From NCBI GenBank assembly GCA_020629285.1, contig JAHDDP010000015.1:1-64000 (forward strand): a DNA stretch of 64,000 bases, in the 5' to 3' direction. The notes beneath the pieces are model-generated. The model ran no database searches and was not told where the DNA came from. It saw only the letters and a program-made list of their open reading frames with translations. This stretch comes from Maribacter sp. GTDB taxonomy: Bacteria; Bacteroidota; Bacteroidia; Flavobacteriales; Flavobacteriaceae. A program made the position numbers and the translations under genes. Of this stretch, positions 16,728 through 25,756 are shown piece by piece (the first letter of the stretch is position 1; each line of letters begins with the position of its first letter).

Positions 16728-18050
16728 TTAGTTGGTGTGATATTTTTTATAGACCGTTCTACCGTAAAAGGCAACTACACCAAGGCAGATTAGCGATAGT
16801 ATAAAAGAAAAGCGCATTTCTGTCACGCCCAGTATAATTATATCTTCATAGCCCACACCACCAAAATCTAGCATATAGCCTTGTAAATAGGGTAGTAGTG
16901 CACCACCAACAATGGCCATTACCAAAAAGGCAGCGCCAAATTTTGCATCTTCTCCTTGCCCTTCTAAAGCAATACCATAGATAGTTGGAAACATGATGGA
17001 CATAAATAATGAAGTAGCCACTAAGGAATAGATACCTAACATACCAGGCAAAAATATTGCCCCAAGTAAAGTCAGCATACCGCCTAAGCCAAAAAGCATT
17101 AATAATTTACCCGAATCTATCTTAGCCATAAGCGCAGTACCTATTGTTCTACCCACAAGAAAAACAATGTAACCTGCCAGTCCGTACCAAACGGCAGATT
17201 TTGCATCTATGCCCAAGGTTTCGGCATATTGGTACACATAGGTCCAACACATAATTTGCGCGCCTACATAAAAGGCCTGCGTAACCACCCCAAAAGCAAA
17301 TTTTGGTTGTTTCCATAAACGTTTAACCGAGTCTTTAAAAACAACCTTAGCTTCTTGATGTTTGTTTTGTGGCATTTTAACCACGCTGATTAACACGAAA
17401 AAAACAAGGACTACAACCCCTAAAAGCACATACGGATTTCTGATAATTTCTAGGTCAGATGTTCTAATGGCAGCCTTTGCACTTTCTGATAAGGTATCGT
17501 AAATAGTTGTCCCGTCTGCCGTAGTATCATCAGATTGTAAAGCGCCCAACACAAAATTCTGAGCCACCAATAAGCCTAAAATAGATCCCATGGGGTTAAA
17601 CATTTGTGCAAAGTTCAATCGTCTTGTTGCTGTTTCTTCGGCACCCATAGAAAGAATGTAGGGGTTAGAAGTAGTTTCTAAAAAAGCCAACCCGAAGGTA
17701 AGCACATATAATGCCGATAAGAAAAACGGATAGCTTTCATAAGCGGCTGCCGGGTAAAATAATAAGGCTCCCACTGCATAAAGAGCCAATCCCAAAAGCA
17801 CCCCTTTTTTATAAGAGTATTTGTTTACGAATAACGCTGCAGGTATGGCCATGGTAAAATATCCGCCATAAAAAGCCAATTGTACCAAAGATGCTTGTGT
17901 ATTAGTGAGTTCTAGTACTTTTTGAAAACCGCGAACCATAGGGTTGGTCATGTCATTTGCCAAGCCCCACAAAGCAAATAGCGAAGTAATCAAGATAAAA
18001 GGCACCAAAACAGATTTGGAAACTACGGGTATTTTTTCAGATGAATTCAT
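16728..18050 (-). CDS. fucP: Fucose/glucose/galactose:H+ symporter (FucP-like MFS)
   Basis: 440 residues, 12 predicted membrane helices, typical FGHS-family MFS length. It has the family-like segment LNFAQMFNPMGSILGLL near residue 142 and an early LTNTQASLVQLAFYGGYF region as in FucP/GluP. It would bring a released monosaccharide across the inner membrane with protons. It lies between the SDR (24 nt) and the mutarotase (11 nt). FucP of E. coli also accepts L-galactose and D-arabinose, which share the C2-C4 stereochemistry of L-fucose, so the permease fits either candidate sugar. Confidence 0.9.
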   Translation of the reverse strand: MNSSEKIPVVSKSVLVPFILITSLFALWGLANDMTNPMVRGFQKVLELTNTQASLVQLAFYGGYFTMAIPAALFVNKYSYKKGVLLGLALYAVGALLFYPAAAYESYPFFLSALYVLTFGLAFLETTSNPYILSMGAEETATRRLNFAQMFNPMGSILGLLVAQNFVLGALQSDDTTADGTTIYDTLSESAKAAIRTSDLEIIRNPYVLLGVVVLVFFVLISVVKMPQNKHQEAKVVFKDSVKRLWKQPKFAFGVVTQAFYVGAQIMCWTYVYQYAETLGIDAKSAVWYGLAGYIVFLVGRTIGTALMAKIDSGKLLMLFGLGGMLTLLGAIFLPGMLGIYSLVATSLFMSIMFPTIYGIALEGQGEDAKFGAAFLVMAIVGGALLPYLQGYMLDFGGVGYEDIIILGVTEMRFSFILSLICLGVVAFYGRTVYKKYHTN

Positions 18051-18074
18051 ATAGTGTGGTTGGTTAAGGTGAAT

Positions 18075-18869
18075 TTATTTTTCGGACAATAAAGAACGAT
18101 CCAGATGTACGTAGCCGCCATCAACGGTTATAAATTGCCCAGTGGTGTGCGATGATCTTTCGGAAATTGCGAATAATACGGCGTCTGATATTTCAAGCGG
18201 AGAAGTCATTCTATTTTCTAACGGAATGTTCTTAACGATAGATTGTAATTTCTCATCTCCGTTATCTAAACTATTGATCCAATTTTCATAGGCAGGCGTC
18301 CAGCTTTCGGCAATGATCAATGCGTTAGATCGTATGCCAAACGGAATCAAATCTACCGCCCATTCACGCGTTAAACCTAATACGCCACCTTTTGAAGCGG
18401 CATAGCCAGAGGTACCGCCCTGTCCCGTAAGTGCAACTTTCGAACCTACATTTAAAATGTTACCTTTTGCTTTTTTAAGATAGGGCAAACAAAATTTGGT
18501 CATGGCAAAAAAGCTCACCAAATTTAATTGTAACGAACGCATAAATTTTTCTATGTTATCGTCTAAACTCACTGTATCGTTTACGCCTACATTATTGATC
18601 AAGGCATCTATTTTACCATATTTATCACCAATTATTTTGGCAGCTTTTTCTATTTGGGCAACATCGGTTAAATCGGTCTTTACAAAAATGCTGTCCACAC
18701 CTTTGTCCTGTAGTTCTTTTTCATATTCGAATCCTCGGTCATTTCTACATACTATTACCGGTATAGCGCCTTCTTTTGCTAATTCTTCTACAATGGTTTG
18801 CCCAATACTGCCTCTTAAGCCTGCAGCGCCTGTTATAACTACTATTTTATCTTTTAGTCTTAAATCCAT
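18075..18869 (-). CDS. SDR sugar dehydrogenase (candidate L-fucose/L-galactose 1-dehydrogenase)
   Basis: 264 residues. The glycine motif is expanded (TGAAGLRGSIG, residues 13-23), NNVG follows near 92-95, and the active site is Ser143, Tyr156 and Lys160. ITVDGGYVHLDRS forms the C-terminal end. In the position between a FucP-like permease and a fuconolactonase-type amidohydrolase it matches the role of FucX (Cj0485), which oxidises L-fucose to the lactone with NAD(P). I infer that it performs the first step on L-galactose or L-fucose. The gene is 3 nt from the lactonase stop, which implies translational coupling. Confidence 0.85.
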   Translation of the reverse strand: MDLRLKDKIVVITGAAGLRGSIGQTIVEELAKEGAIPVIVCRNDRGFEYEKELQDKGVDSIFVKTDLTDVAQIEKAAKIIGDKYGKIDALINNVGVNDTVSLDDNIEKFMRSLQLNLVSFFAMTKFCLPYLKKAKGNILNVGSKVALTGQGGTSGYAASKGGVLGLTREWAVDLIPFGIRSNALIIAESWTPAYENWINSLDNGDEKLQSIVKNIPLENRMTSPLEISDAVLFAISERSSHTTGQFITVDGGYVHLDRSLLSEK

Positions 18870-18872
18870 ACT

Positions 18873-19700
18873 TTATAAATTATAAAATTCCACCGCGTTG
18901 TTACCCATTATTTTAGCCTTTTCATCGGTGCTAAAATTTGTAATATAATCGATGATCAGTTCTTTTACTTGAGCGTAACTGCCAGCAACTAAACACACCG
19001 GCCAGTCTGAGCCAAATAAACATCTATCAGCTCCAAAAGAGGCTAAAACAATATCTAGATATCTCATAATATCGTTAGGCTTCCAATTGTTATAATCGGC
19101 TTCCGTTATCATGCCCGATAATTTGCAATACACATTTTCGTGTGATGCTATTTCTTTCATCAATGTTGCCCATCCATCATAAAAACCATCTTTTATATAG
19201 GGTTTTGCTATATGGTCAATCACAAATTTTTGATTTGGAAATTGCTTTACAAACTCTAAAGTTGCCCCAAGTTGATGCGGAAATATTAGAATGTCGTAGG
19301 TGTAGCCATATTGCTCTAATAGTTTAATTCCGTTTAAAAAAGGTTTTCTCAATAAGAAGTTTGGGTCGGGTTCGCCTTGTACCACATGCCTAAATCCTTT
19401 GATAATTGTATTGTTACTAAACTTTTCCAAATCCTTTTTAATGGTAGAAGCACGAAAATCTATCCAACCAACAACGCCTTTTATAAAGCTATTTTCTGTT
19501 GCTAAATCAATTAAAAAATCGGTTTCTTCTATGGTTTGGTCCGCTTGTACGGCAACACATCCATCAATCTCATTTACCTTTAATTCGGTAATAAGATCTC
19601 TTGGCATAAAATCTCTTCTAATAACAGCCATGTCATCATCTATCCAAGCATGCTTTTGAGGTTCATACTGCCAAAAATGTTGATGTGCATCTATCGTCAT
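18873..19700 (-). CDS. Amidohydrolase-2 family sugar lactonase (L-fuconolactonase type)
   Basis: 275 residues of the amidohydrolase superfamily lactonase group. The HxH metal motif is at His6/His8 (IDAHQHFW); further family marks are GFRHVVQGEPDP, IFPHQL, FVIDHIAKP and the late Asp in LFGSDWPV. These are the characteristic positions of L-fuconolactonase and L-rhamnonolactonase. It should open a 1,4- or 1,5-lactone to the aldonate in the cytoplasm. Its place between UxaB and a sugar dehydrogenase fits lactone hydrolysis as the second step of an oxidative pathway (L-galactono- or L-fucono-lactone). Confidence 0.9.
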   Translation of the reverse strand: MTIDAHQHFWQYEPQKHAWIDDDMAVIRRDFMPRDLITELKVNEIDGCVAVQADQTIEETDFLIDLATENSFIKGVVGWIDFRASTIKKDLEKFSNNTIIKGFRHVVQGEPDPNFLLRKPFLNGIKLLEQYGYTYDILIFPHQLGATLEFVKQFPNQKFVIDHIAKPYIKDGFYDGWATLMKEIASHENVYCKLSGMITEADYNNWKPNDIMRYLDIVLASFGADRCLFGSDWPVCLVAGSYAQVKELIIDYITNFSTDEKAKIMGNNAVEFYNL

Positions 19701-19717
19701 AGTCAGTTTGTCTTTTG

Positions 19718-21184
19718 TTATTTTTGGTTTATTAGGTTTATTAGGTTTATGGCTTCTTCAAATCCGTACTGTTCTATATTGCTGAGATTATGGGTTACGT
19801 TGCTCGTTAATCCTGATATCTGGTTGAGGTCTTCATTCCATATATCGGTATTGCCCAATATTTGTGAGGTCAATGTATTTAGATCGATATCATTTTCTCT
19901 GAATTGCTGCCAAGTGTTGGAGAAGTATTCAAGTATTGAAGACTTATCGTTTAGGTCTATCTTTTCATTATTAAAACTCCCTTCATAAAAGCGTAGCAAG
20001 GCGCTTAATGCAAATGTGATGTTTGCGGGCAGACTTCCTTTTATTTCTAGGTAATCTTTTAATGTAGGAAGCAAGCGTGTCACAAATTTTGAGGTACTGT
20101 TCAATGAAATACTAATCAATTTGTGTTCTAAAGCAGGGTTTTTAAACCTTGTAAGCACATCATTGGCAAATTGTTGTTTGTAATCTTGAGGAAAATCTAG
20201 CGTAATCAGTACCTCGTTCATCAAAACATTTTTAATGAATTCGACTACGTTAACATTGTCCATGGCATCTTTAACCAAACGTTCACCTAAAAGGTATGCA
20301 ACGGGAACCATTGTCGTATGTGCGCCATTTAGAATACGAACTTTTAAATTTCTATAAGAATCCAAGTCGGTTACCAATTCAATATTTAAATCAGTTTCTT
20401 GAAAAGGAAATTCGGCTAAAATATCTTCTGGTCCTTCTATTAACCAACTATGATAGAGTTCACCCGCAACGGCAAGTTGATCTGTATAGTCAAGTTTAGC
20501 TTCAATTTGTTCAATTTTATCTTTCGGGTACCCTGAAACTATACGGTCTACCAAGGTGTTATAAAAAGTACAGGAATGAACGATCCAATACTTAAAAGCT
20601 TTACCAAGATGCCACTGTTGTGCATATTGTAAAATACAATCCTTTAATGCCTCTCCATTTTTCTCAATAAGCTCAACAGGTAAGAACATACAACCTTTAT
20701 CCGCGTCGCCTTTAAAATGTTTAAAGCGATGAAAAAGCCAAACTGTCAGCTTTGCAGGAAACTCTTTTGGCGGATTGCTGTCAAAGGTATCATCGGTATT
20801 GAAAACAATTCCCGCTTCCGTAGTGTTCGATATTATAAAACGTAAATCAGGAAGCTCGGCAAGTGACAAATAAGCATCCCACTCCGTATACGGATTTACG
20901 ACTTTTTGCACACAATCTACCAATGTTAATTCTTGAACGAACTTGTCATTTGCATACCCTTCAAGATTAACCGAAAATAGACCGTCTTGCGATTTTAGCG
21001 CTTTATAATCACCACGTTCTGTAGGTTTTACGACGGCAACACCTGCGTTGAAGTTTGTAGCGCTATTTATTTTTTGAATACTAATATCTACAAACGCCCT
21101 TAAAAAGTTGCCACCGCCAAATTGCATTACTTTGATAGGTAATGATTTACGGCTTTGAAATGCGCTACTATTTAATACTTTCAT
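19718..21184 (-). CDS. uxaB: Tagaturonate reductase (UxaB, mannitol dehydrogenase family)
   Basis: 488 residues from the ATG at 21184 (MKVLNSSAF), chosen over an in-frame codon 33 nt upstream because it leaves the normal 8-nt gap after UxaA and gives the UxaB N-terminus. The landmarks closely match E. coli UxaB: QFGGGNFLRAFVD near 18-31, FIISNTTEAGI, CTFYNTLVDRIVSGYP, and the catalytic KVRILNGAHT segment. UxaB interconverts D-tagaturonate and D-altronate with NAD. It follows UxaA and an L-galactonate-dehydrogenase-like MDR. No UxaC (uronate isomerase) is present, so tagaturonate probably comes from L-galactonate rather than galacturonate. An L-fucose pathway has no evident need for this enzyme. 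Confidence 0.92.
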   Translation of the reverse strand: MKVLNSSAFQSRKSLPIKVMQFGGGNFLRAFVDISIQKINSATNFNAGVAVVKPTERGDYKALKSQDGLFSVNLEGYANDKFVQELTLVDCVQKVVNPYTEWDAYLSLAELPDLRFIISNTTEAGIVFNTDDTFDSNPPKEFPAKLTVWLFHRFKHFKGDADKGCMFLPVELIEKNGEALKDCILQYAQQWHLGKAFKYWIVHSCTFYNTLVDRIVSGYPKDKIEQIEAKLDYTDQLAVAGELYHSWLIEGPEDILAEFPFQETDLNIELVTDLDSYRNLKVRILNGAHTTMVPVAYLLGERLVKDAMDNVNVVEFIKNVLMNEVLITLDFPQDYKQQFANDVLTRFKNPALEHKLISISLNSTSKFVTRLLPTLKDYLEIKGSLPANITFALSALLRFYEGSFNNEKIDLNDKSSILEYFSNTWQQFRENDIDLNTLTSQILGNTDIWNEDLNQISGLTSNVTHNLSNIEQYGFEEAINLINLINQK

Positions 21185-21192
21185 ATACTTTT

Positions 21193-22845
21193 TTAAAGTG
21201 ATATTCCCCTTTTCCAAGGAATAAAGTCATCTTGACCTAAACGAACCGCGTTAGGTGTTTTTTCTCCACTTGCTACGGCGATAATATAATCCAGCAATTC
21301 TTCTCCCTTACTTTCAATGGTAGCTTTTGCCTCGATAATACCGCCAGTATTGAAATCTATGATATCTGCCATACGCTCGCTAAGTATGGTATTACTTGAT
21401 ATTTTGATTGTTGGGGCAATAGGGTTACCGGTGGGTGTACCCAAACCTGTAGTAAAGCAAATTATATTACAACCAGATCCTGCAAGAGCAGTAGTACTTT
21501 CAACATCATTACCTGGTGTACACAGTAAATTCAAGCCTTTCTTTGTTACCGGTTCTGTATAATCGAGAACATCGGTAACAATTGAGGAGCCTCCTTTTTT
21601 AGCAGCTCCGGCAGATTTCATTGCGTCGGTAATGAGTCCGTCTTTTATATTACCTGGAGACGGATTATTCTCAAATCCTGATCCCACTTCTTCGGCACGT
21701 TTGGAATAGGTTTTCATTAACCCTGCAAATTTTTCTGCATTTTCTTTGGTTTGGCACCTATTTAAAAGTTCTTGTTCTACACCGTTCAGTTCTGGAAATT
21801 CTGCAAGCACCGTTGAGGCTCCAAGAGTAACGAGCATATCTGAAACATGCCCCAAGGCAGGGTTGGCAGATATACCTGAAAACCCGTCTGAACCACCACA
21901 TTCCAAGCCGAGGGTAAGTTTGCTAAGTGGTGCTTTGCTACGGTTGGTTTTGTCAGCTTCTATTAAACCTAAAAAGGTATGTTTAACTGCGTCTTCTATA
22001 AAATGTTTTTCGCTTTTACTTTGCTGCTGCTCAAGAATGACCAAGGGTTTAGAAAACTGAGCATCCCTTCTTTTAATGGCATCTTCCAGTATAGGAATCT
22101 GAGCGTTTTGACAGCCAAGACTTAATACGGTAGCACCGGCTACATTTGGGTTGGTAATATAACCCGCTAAAAGATTGCAAAGCGTATCGCTATCTTGCCT
22201 TATACCTCCACAACCACCATCATGGTTTAAAAATTTAATGCCGTCTACGTTAGGGAAAACCTGTTCGTCCGTATTGGGGATTTCTGGTTTTATTATATCA
22301 CTATTTAGGAATGTTTCTTTACTTTCCTGGTTTTTATAATGTGCAACCAAGGTTTCCGTAGAAATAATATCTGCAGCAGAGGTTTTGTATCCTAAGGGTT
22401 TTAACAATGCTGTTTTCAATACATCCACATTTCTATTTTCACAAAAAACCAAAGGGATTACCAACCAATAATTTGCAGTACCAACGCTACCATCTTTTCT
22501 GTGGTAACCCATGAAAGTTCGGTCTTTAAAATTACTGATATCCGGTGGTGTAAATTTCCAATGTTGTTCCGCTACTTGATAGCTGGCCGCTGCATGGACC
22601 AAATTCTGAGTAGTAATTGCCTCCCCAATTTGAATGGGTACGAGAGCCTTACCAACAATAGAACCATACATATATACTAAGGCATCCTTTTCAATAGGGT
22701 AGAGGGCAAATTTGTGTTTGGCCTTCACCTTTTTTGGGATAGGAATGGTTACGTTTTTATGAATTATATGCGCACCTTCTGGTATATCCTGTAAGGCAAC
22801 AAGAATATTATCTTTTGGATGAATGTGTAAAAATCTTTTATCCAT
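21193..22845 (-). CDS. uxaA: Altronate dehydratase (UxaA family)
   Basis: 550 residues with an N-terminal SAF domain (about 1-95) followed by the large UxaA dehydratase domain; full length for fused UxaA. GYHRKDGSVGTANYWLVIP starts the catalytic domain and NHDGGCGG (His208, Cys212) is a likely metal-site segment. It would dehydrate D-altronate to 2-keto-3-deoxy-D-gluconate (KDG). UxaA-family proteins also occur in the C. jejuni L-fucose locus (Cj0482/0483), probably as an aldonate dehydratase, so L-fuconate is the main alternative substrate. It lies 63 nt after the MDR dehydrogenase and 8 nt before uxaB. Confidence 0.92.
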   Translation of the reverse strand: MDKRFLHIHPKDNILVALQDIPEGAHIIHKNVTIPIPKKVKAKHKFALYPIEKDALVYMYGSIVGKALVPIQIGEAITTQNLVHAAASYQVAEQHWKFTPPDISNFKDRTFMGYHRKDGSVGTANYWLVIPLVFCENRNVDVLKTALLKPLGYKTSAADIISTETLVAHYKNQESKETFLNSDIIKPEIPNTDEQVFPNVDGIKFLNHDGGCGGIRQDSDTLCNLLAGYITNPNVAGATVLSLGCQNAQIPILEDAIKRRDAQFSKPLVILEQQQSKSEKHFIEDAVKHTFLGLIEADKTNRSKAPLSKLTLGLECGGSDGFSGISANPALGHVSDMLVTLGASTVLAEFPELNGVEQELLNRCQTKENAEKFAGLMKTYSKRAEEVGSGFENNPSPGNIKDGLITDAMKSAGAAKKGGSSIVTDVLDYTEPVTKKGLNLLCTPGNDVESTTALAGSGCNIICFTTGLGTPTGNPIAPTIKISSNTILSERMADIIDFNTGGIIEAKATIESKGEELLDYIIAVASGEKTPNAVRLGQDDFIPWKRGISL

Positions 22846-22908
22846 AAATTCGTTTACAAGCGTTTTTGAAATAATACCAAATTAGTTGCATTCTATTTTA
22901 TATCAAAT

Positions 22909-23916
22909 TTAGAAAGTGACCATGGCTTTAATCACCCCGGTTTCAGGTTTTAACCAAGAATCAAAATTGGCAATCATTTCTGTGTAATGTACGGTATGCG
23001 TAACAAAAGAAGCTATGGGAAATTGGTCAATAACATGGATTATATATTCAAAATCTGCCACGGTTGCATTTCTACTACACATAATGGTAGATTCTTTTGC
23101 ATGTATTGCCGGGTGGTTAAAAGTTAAATCTCCTTTTGACAAACCTACCAATACATATCGCCCCCCATGTGCCATATAATTTGGTCCGCTTTCCAAGGCA
23201 AATTTATTACCGGAGGCATCGAAAACAGCTGTGGCTAAATCGTTGTTGGTAATTTCGTTCACTTTTGCGACCGCATCATCATCAGCTTTGACAATAAAGT
23301 CTACCCCGATTTTGTCTTTGGCATAATCTAAACGTTGTTGGTTGACATCAATGGCGATTACTTTGGCACCTTGTAATTGTGCCAATTTCATAATTCCGAT
23401 CCCAATAGGACCACAACCAATAACCGCAACGGTTTCTCCTTTTGTAATTTGTGCTCTTCGTAATGCATGCGCACCAATGGCCAAGGGTTCTACAATAGCC
23501 ATTTGTTCAAGACTCAGGTTGTTTGCCGGTAACAATAAATCTATGGGTACCGTTATAATCTCTTGCATACCACCATCGGTATGTACTCCCAGTACTTTAA
23601 TATTGGTACAACAATTAGTTTTACCTGCTTTACAGGCAACACAGTTATTGCAACTTACATATGGCATTACCACTACTTTATCACCTTGCTTCAACCCTTT
23701 TTCATTTGGCGCTATGGAAATGATCTCTGCAGCCAATTCATGACCTAAAATTCGCGGGTATTTAAAAAACGCCTGGTTACCGCCGTAAGCATGTAAATCG
23801 GTACCACAGATACCGACCCTTTTTATTTTTAAAGTCGCCTCCTTTGCTTTTGCTATTGGAGCTTCTTTTTCTTTAAGGGTAAATGTGCCAGGTTCTTCGC
23901 AAGTAATATATTTCAT
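22909..23916 (-). CDS. Zinc-dependent MDR dehydrogenase (candidate L-galactonate 5-dehydrogenase)
   Basis: 335 residues of the zinc alcohol-dehydrogenase family. Catalytic zinc ligands Cys37 (GICGTD) with His59/Glu60 (GHE) are present, the structural-zinc cysteines are Cys89/92/95/103, and the nucleotide motif is GCGPIG (167-172). The substrate-side stretch HAYGGNQAFFKYPR resembles the YjjN/LgoD-type branch, which oxidises L-galactonate to D-tagaturonate. As first gene of the operon and directly ahead of UxaA/UxaB it completes a chemically continuous route. Alternatives are another polyol or aldonate dehydrogenase, including a fuconate-pathway enzyme. A terminator-like hairpin separates it from the GH29 gene upstream. 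Confidence 0.85.
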   Translation of the reverse strand: MKYITCEEPGTFTLKEKEAPIAKAKEATLKIKRVGICGTDLHAYGGNQAFFKYPRILGHELAAEIISIAPNEKGLKQGDKVVVMPYVSCNNCVACKAGKTNCCTNIKVLGVHTDGGMQEIITVPIDLLLPANNLSLEQMAIVEPLAIGAHALRRAQITKGETVAVIGCGPIGIGIMKLAQLQGAKVIAIDVNQQRLDYAKDKIGVDFIVKADDDAVAKVNEITNNDLATAVFDASGNKFALESGPNYMAHGGRYVLVGLSKGDLTFNHPAIHAKESTIMCSRNATVADFEYIIHVIDQFPIASFVTHTVHYTEMIANFDSWLKPETGVIKAMVTF

Positions 23917-23943
23917 TCTCGTGTGTTCTAATTATTTAGAAGT

Positions 23944-23970
23944 TTTAAAACGCACCTTGTTAAAGGTGCG
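23944..23970 (-). terminator. Hairpin terminator/attenuator after GH29
   Basis: CGCACCTT (23951-23958), loop GTTA, AAGGTGCG (23963-23970), followed on the minus strand by TTTTAAAAC. It sits between the GH29 stop and the MDR start, so it may end the GH29 transcript or attenuate read-through into the sugar-acid operon. No separate promoter is obvious in the 86-nt gap. Confidence 0.65.
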
Positions 23971-24002
23971 CTGCTTAAAAAAACTAACTCAACAATAATT
24001 TT

Positions 24003-25559
24003 TTATATGTTATCTGCCATTGTTATCTCTAAAGAGAAGGCATGGTCACCAATCTTCTTACCAAGATTATCTATAACAAGTCCGTTTTTGGTCTGTTGGT
24101 ATTCAATTTCGCTATCACTACCTAATAGTTTGATAGATTTGATATCCATACCCTCTACGTTATCATTGTCCAATGCTAATGAACTAATGGTGACGGCATT
24201 ATTTTCTGGCCATGCTAAAAGAATAGCATATAGCTTATTATCTTTTTTCGTAAACCTAATATCTTGAGAAGTGAATCCTTTGTTGTCACCTTCAGAGTGG
24301 TGTCCTTTTTTAACTTCCGTAGGTCCTTCTCCAAAAACGGTCCAATATTCCGTGTCATAAATGGCATCACCATTTACTTTTAACCAATCTCCAATTTCAA
24401 AAAGAATTTTTTGTTGATCTTCAGGAATGCTACCATCCGCTTTTGGACCAATATTTAAAAGAAGGTTTCCGTTTTTAGATACGATATCAACTAGGTCGTC
24501 TACTAATTCATTCGTGTTTTTAGACTCCCAATTGGTAACATAACCCCAAGAGTTTTTACCAATAGAAGTATCTGTTTGCCAAGGCAGTTTTCTAATTCCC
24601 GGTAATTTTCCTCTTTCTAAATCGTAAATTACAGTGCCTTCAGGAAAAGCTTCATGGTCAAAGTTTTTGTCATTGATAACCACTTCCTTGCCCCATTCCA
24701 ATCCTTTATTATAGTAATATGCCGCTAGTTTTGGTCTGTATTCTTTAAAATCGGGTATGTCCAAATAAAAATCGAACCATAGAATATCTGGCTGATAATT
24801 GTCGATTAAATCCACCGTTCTGTTCCACCATAACTCTTTGAATTCTTCTGAAACAGGTTCGGTAAGGTCTTTTCCCTTTGTGGAATACAGATCTGCAAAA
24901 TCAGGGTCAGTAGTATCGAAATGATCTTTTTTATTGTAGAAAGACCAGTTGAAAGCGTAGTGTGAAGATGCTCCCATAATTAGTCCAGCTTTACGGCCTT
25001 CCTTAAACAATTCTCCTAGAATATCTTTTTTCGGTCCCATGTCTACAGCATTCCATCGTGTCGTATTAGACTTGTACATGGCAAAACCATCATGGTGGTC
25101 AGCTACGGGAATAACGTACTTGGCGCCAGATTTTTTGAATATATCTATCCATTCGGTAGCATTGAATTTCTCACCTTTAAATTGAGGGATAAAATCTTTG
25201 TAGCCAAAATTCTTTTGGTCACCGTATTTATCTTTGTGATATAGGTACACTTCATTGGGTCCTAAATGTTGATGTTTAAGTTGAGCGGTAAAAGTAGCGG
25301 AATCCATATACATACTTCTTGGGTACCACTCAGAGGTAAATGCCGGTACGGCATAAGCGCCCCAATGAATAAAAATGCCAAACTTTTGATCGTTGAACCA
25401 ATCTGGGTCTTTATAGTTTTCTTTTATAGATTCCCAATTAGGCTCAAAACGTTTTGTTGTTTCAATAGTTTCGTTGTCTGCTTTTTCGGTTTTTGATTTA
25501 CAGCTTACAACTAATAGTATGAAGAGTAAAGGATAAATAAAATATTTGGTCATATTCAT
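24003..25559 (-). CDS. GH29 alpha-L-fucosidase/alpha-L-galactosidase-type lipoprotein
   Basis: 518 residues. Lipoprotein signal ends VVSCKS (Cys20). The GH29 barrel shows FGIFIHWGAYAVPAF, VADHHDGFAMY (155-163), TRWNAVDM and the nucleophile motif DILWFDFYLD (Asp263), followed by NGNLLLNIGPKADG. GH29 enzymes retain configuration and release alpha-L-fucose; some PUL members from porphyran-type loci have been described as alpha-L-galactosidases. Because it shares strand and leader region with the L-sugar oxidation operon, I infer that it supplies that operon's substrate. The gene is divergent from the sulfatase at 25757, with a candidate motif exactly midway (25653-25665). Confidence 0.92.
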   Translation of the reverse strand: MNMTKYFIYPLLFILLVVSCKSKTEKADNETIETTKRFEPNWESIKENYKDPDWFNDQKFGIFIHWGAYAVPAFTSEWYPRSMYMDSATFTAQLKHQHLGPNEVYLYHKDKYGDQKNFGYKDFIPQFKGEKFNATEWIDIFKKSGAKYVIPVADHHDGFAMYKSNTTRWNAVDMGPKKDILGELFKEGRKAGLIMGASSHYAFNWSFYNKKDHFDTTDPDFADLYSTKGKDLTEPVSEEFKELWWNRTVDLIDNYQPDILWFDFYLDIPDFKEYRPKLAAYYYNKGLEWGKEVVINDKNFDHEAFPEGTVIYDLERGKLPGIRKLPWQTDTSIGKNSWGYVTNWESKNTNELVDDLVDIVSKNGNLLLNIGPKADGSIPEDQQKILFEIGDWLKVNGDAIYDTEYWTVFGEGPTEVKKGHHSEGDNKGFTSQDIRFTKKDNKLYAILLAWPENNAVTISSLALDNDNVEGMDIKSIKLLGSDSEIEYQQTKNGLVIDNLGKKIGDHAFSLEITMADNI

Positions 25560-25652
25560 ATGGTAATCGTTTGTTAAAGGTCATTTCAAGTAAGAGCTGC
25601 TAAATTCCGTTTTTTGTTTTATCGAATTCATAACAGATGTTTTAATGATTAC

Positions 25653-25665
25653 AACAAATGGTTAT
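25653..25665 (-). promoter_or_regulatory. ATAACCATTTGTT motif midway in divergent promoter region
   Basis: Read on the minus strand the site is ATAACCATTTGTT, 11 of 13 matches to AAAACCATTTGTA upstream of susC (55681). It lies at the centre of the 197-nt divergent intergenic region, 93 nt from the GH29 start and 91 nt from the sulfatase start. A shared PUL activator site is a hypothesis only. Confidence 0.25.
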
Positions 25666-25756
25666 CGTTGTTTTTTATTAAGTTTTATATGTATTTCTTT
25701 GGGATATATTCAATGTTTAAATGAATAAGGTATATAAAATTCAATTCTTAGAATAA

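Noticed and set aside
19718-22845. uxaA/uxaB as a galacturonate (pectin) pathway
   Set aside because: No uronate isomerase, pectinase or uronate transporter is present, whereas an L-galactonate-dehydrogenase-like gene is.
25694-25701. TTTCTTTG as a promoter -7 box before the sulfatase at 25757
   Set aside because: One mismatch to TAnnTTTG and a weak -33 partner; kept out of the features.
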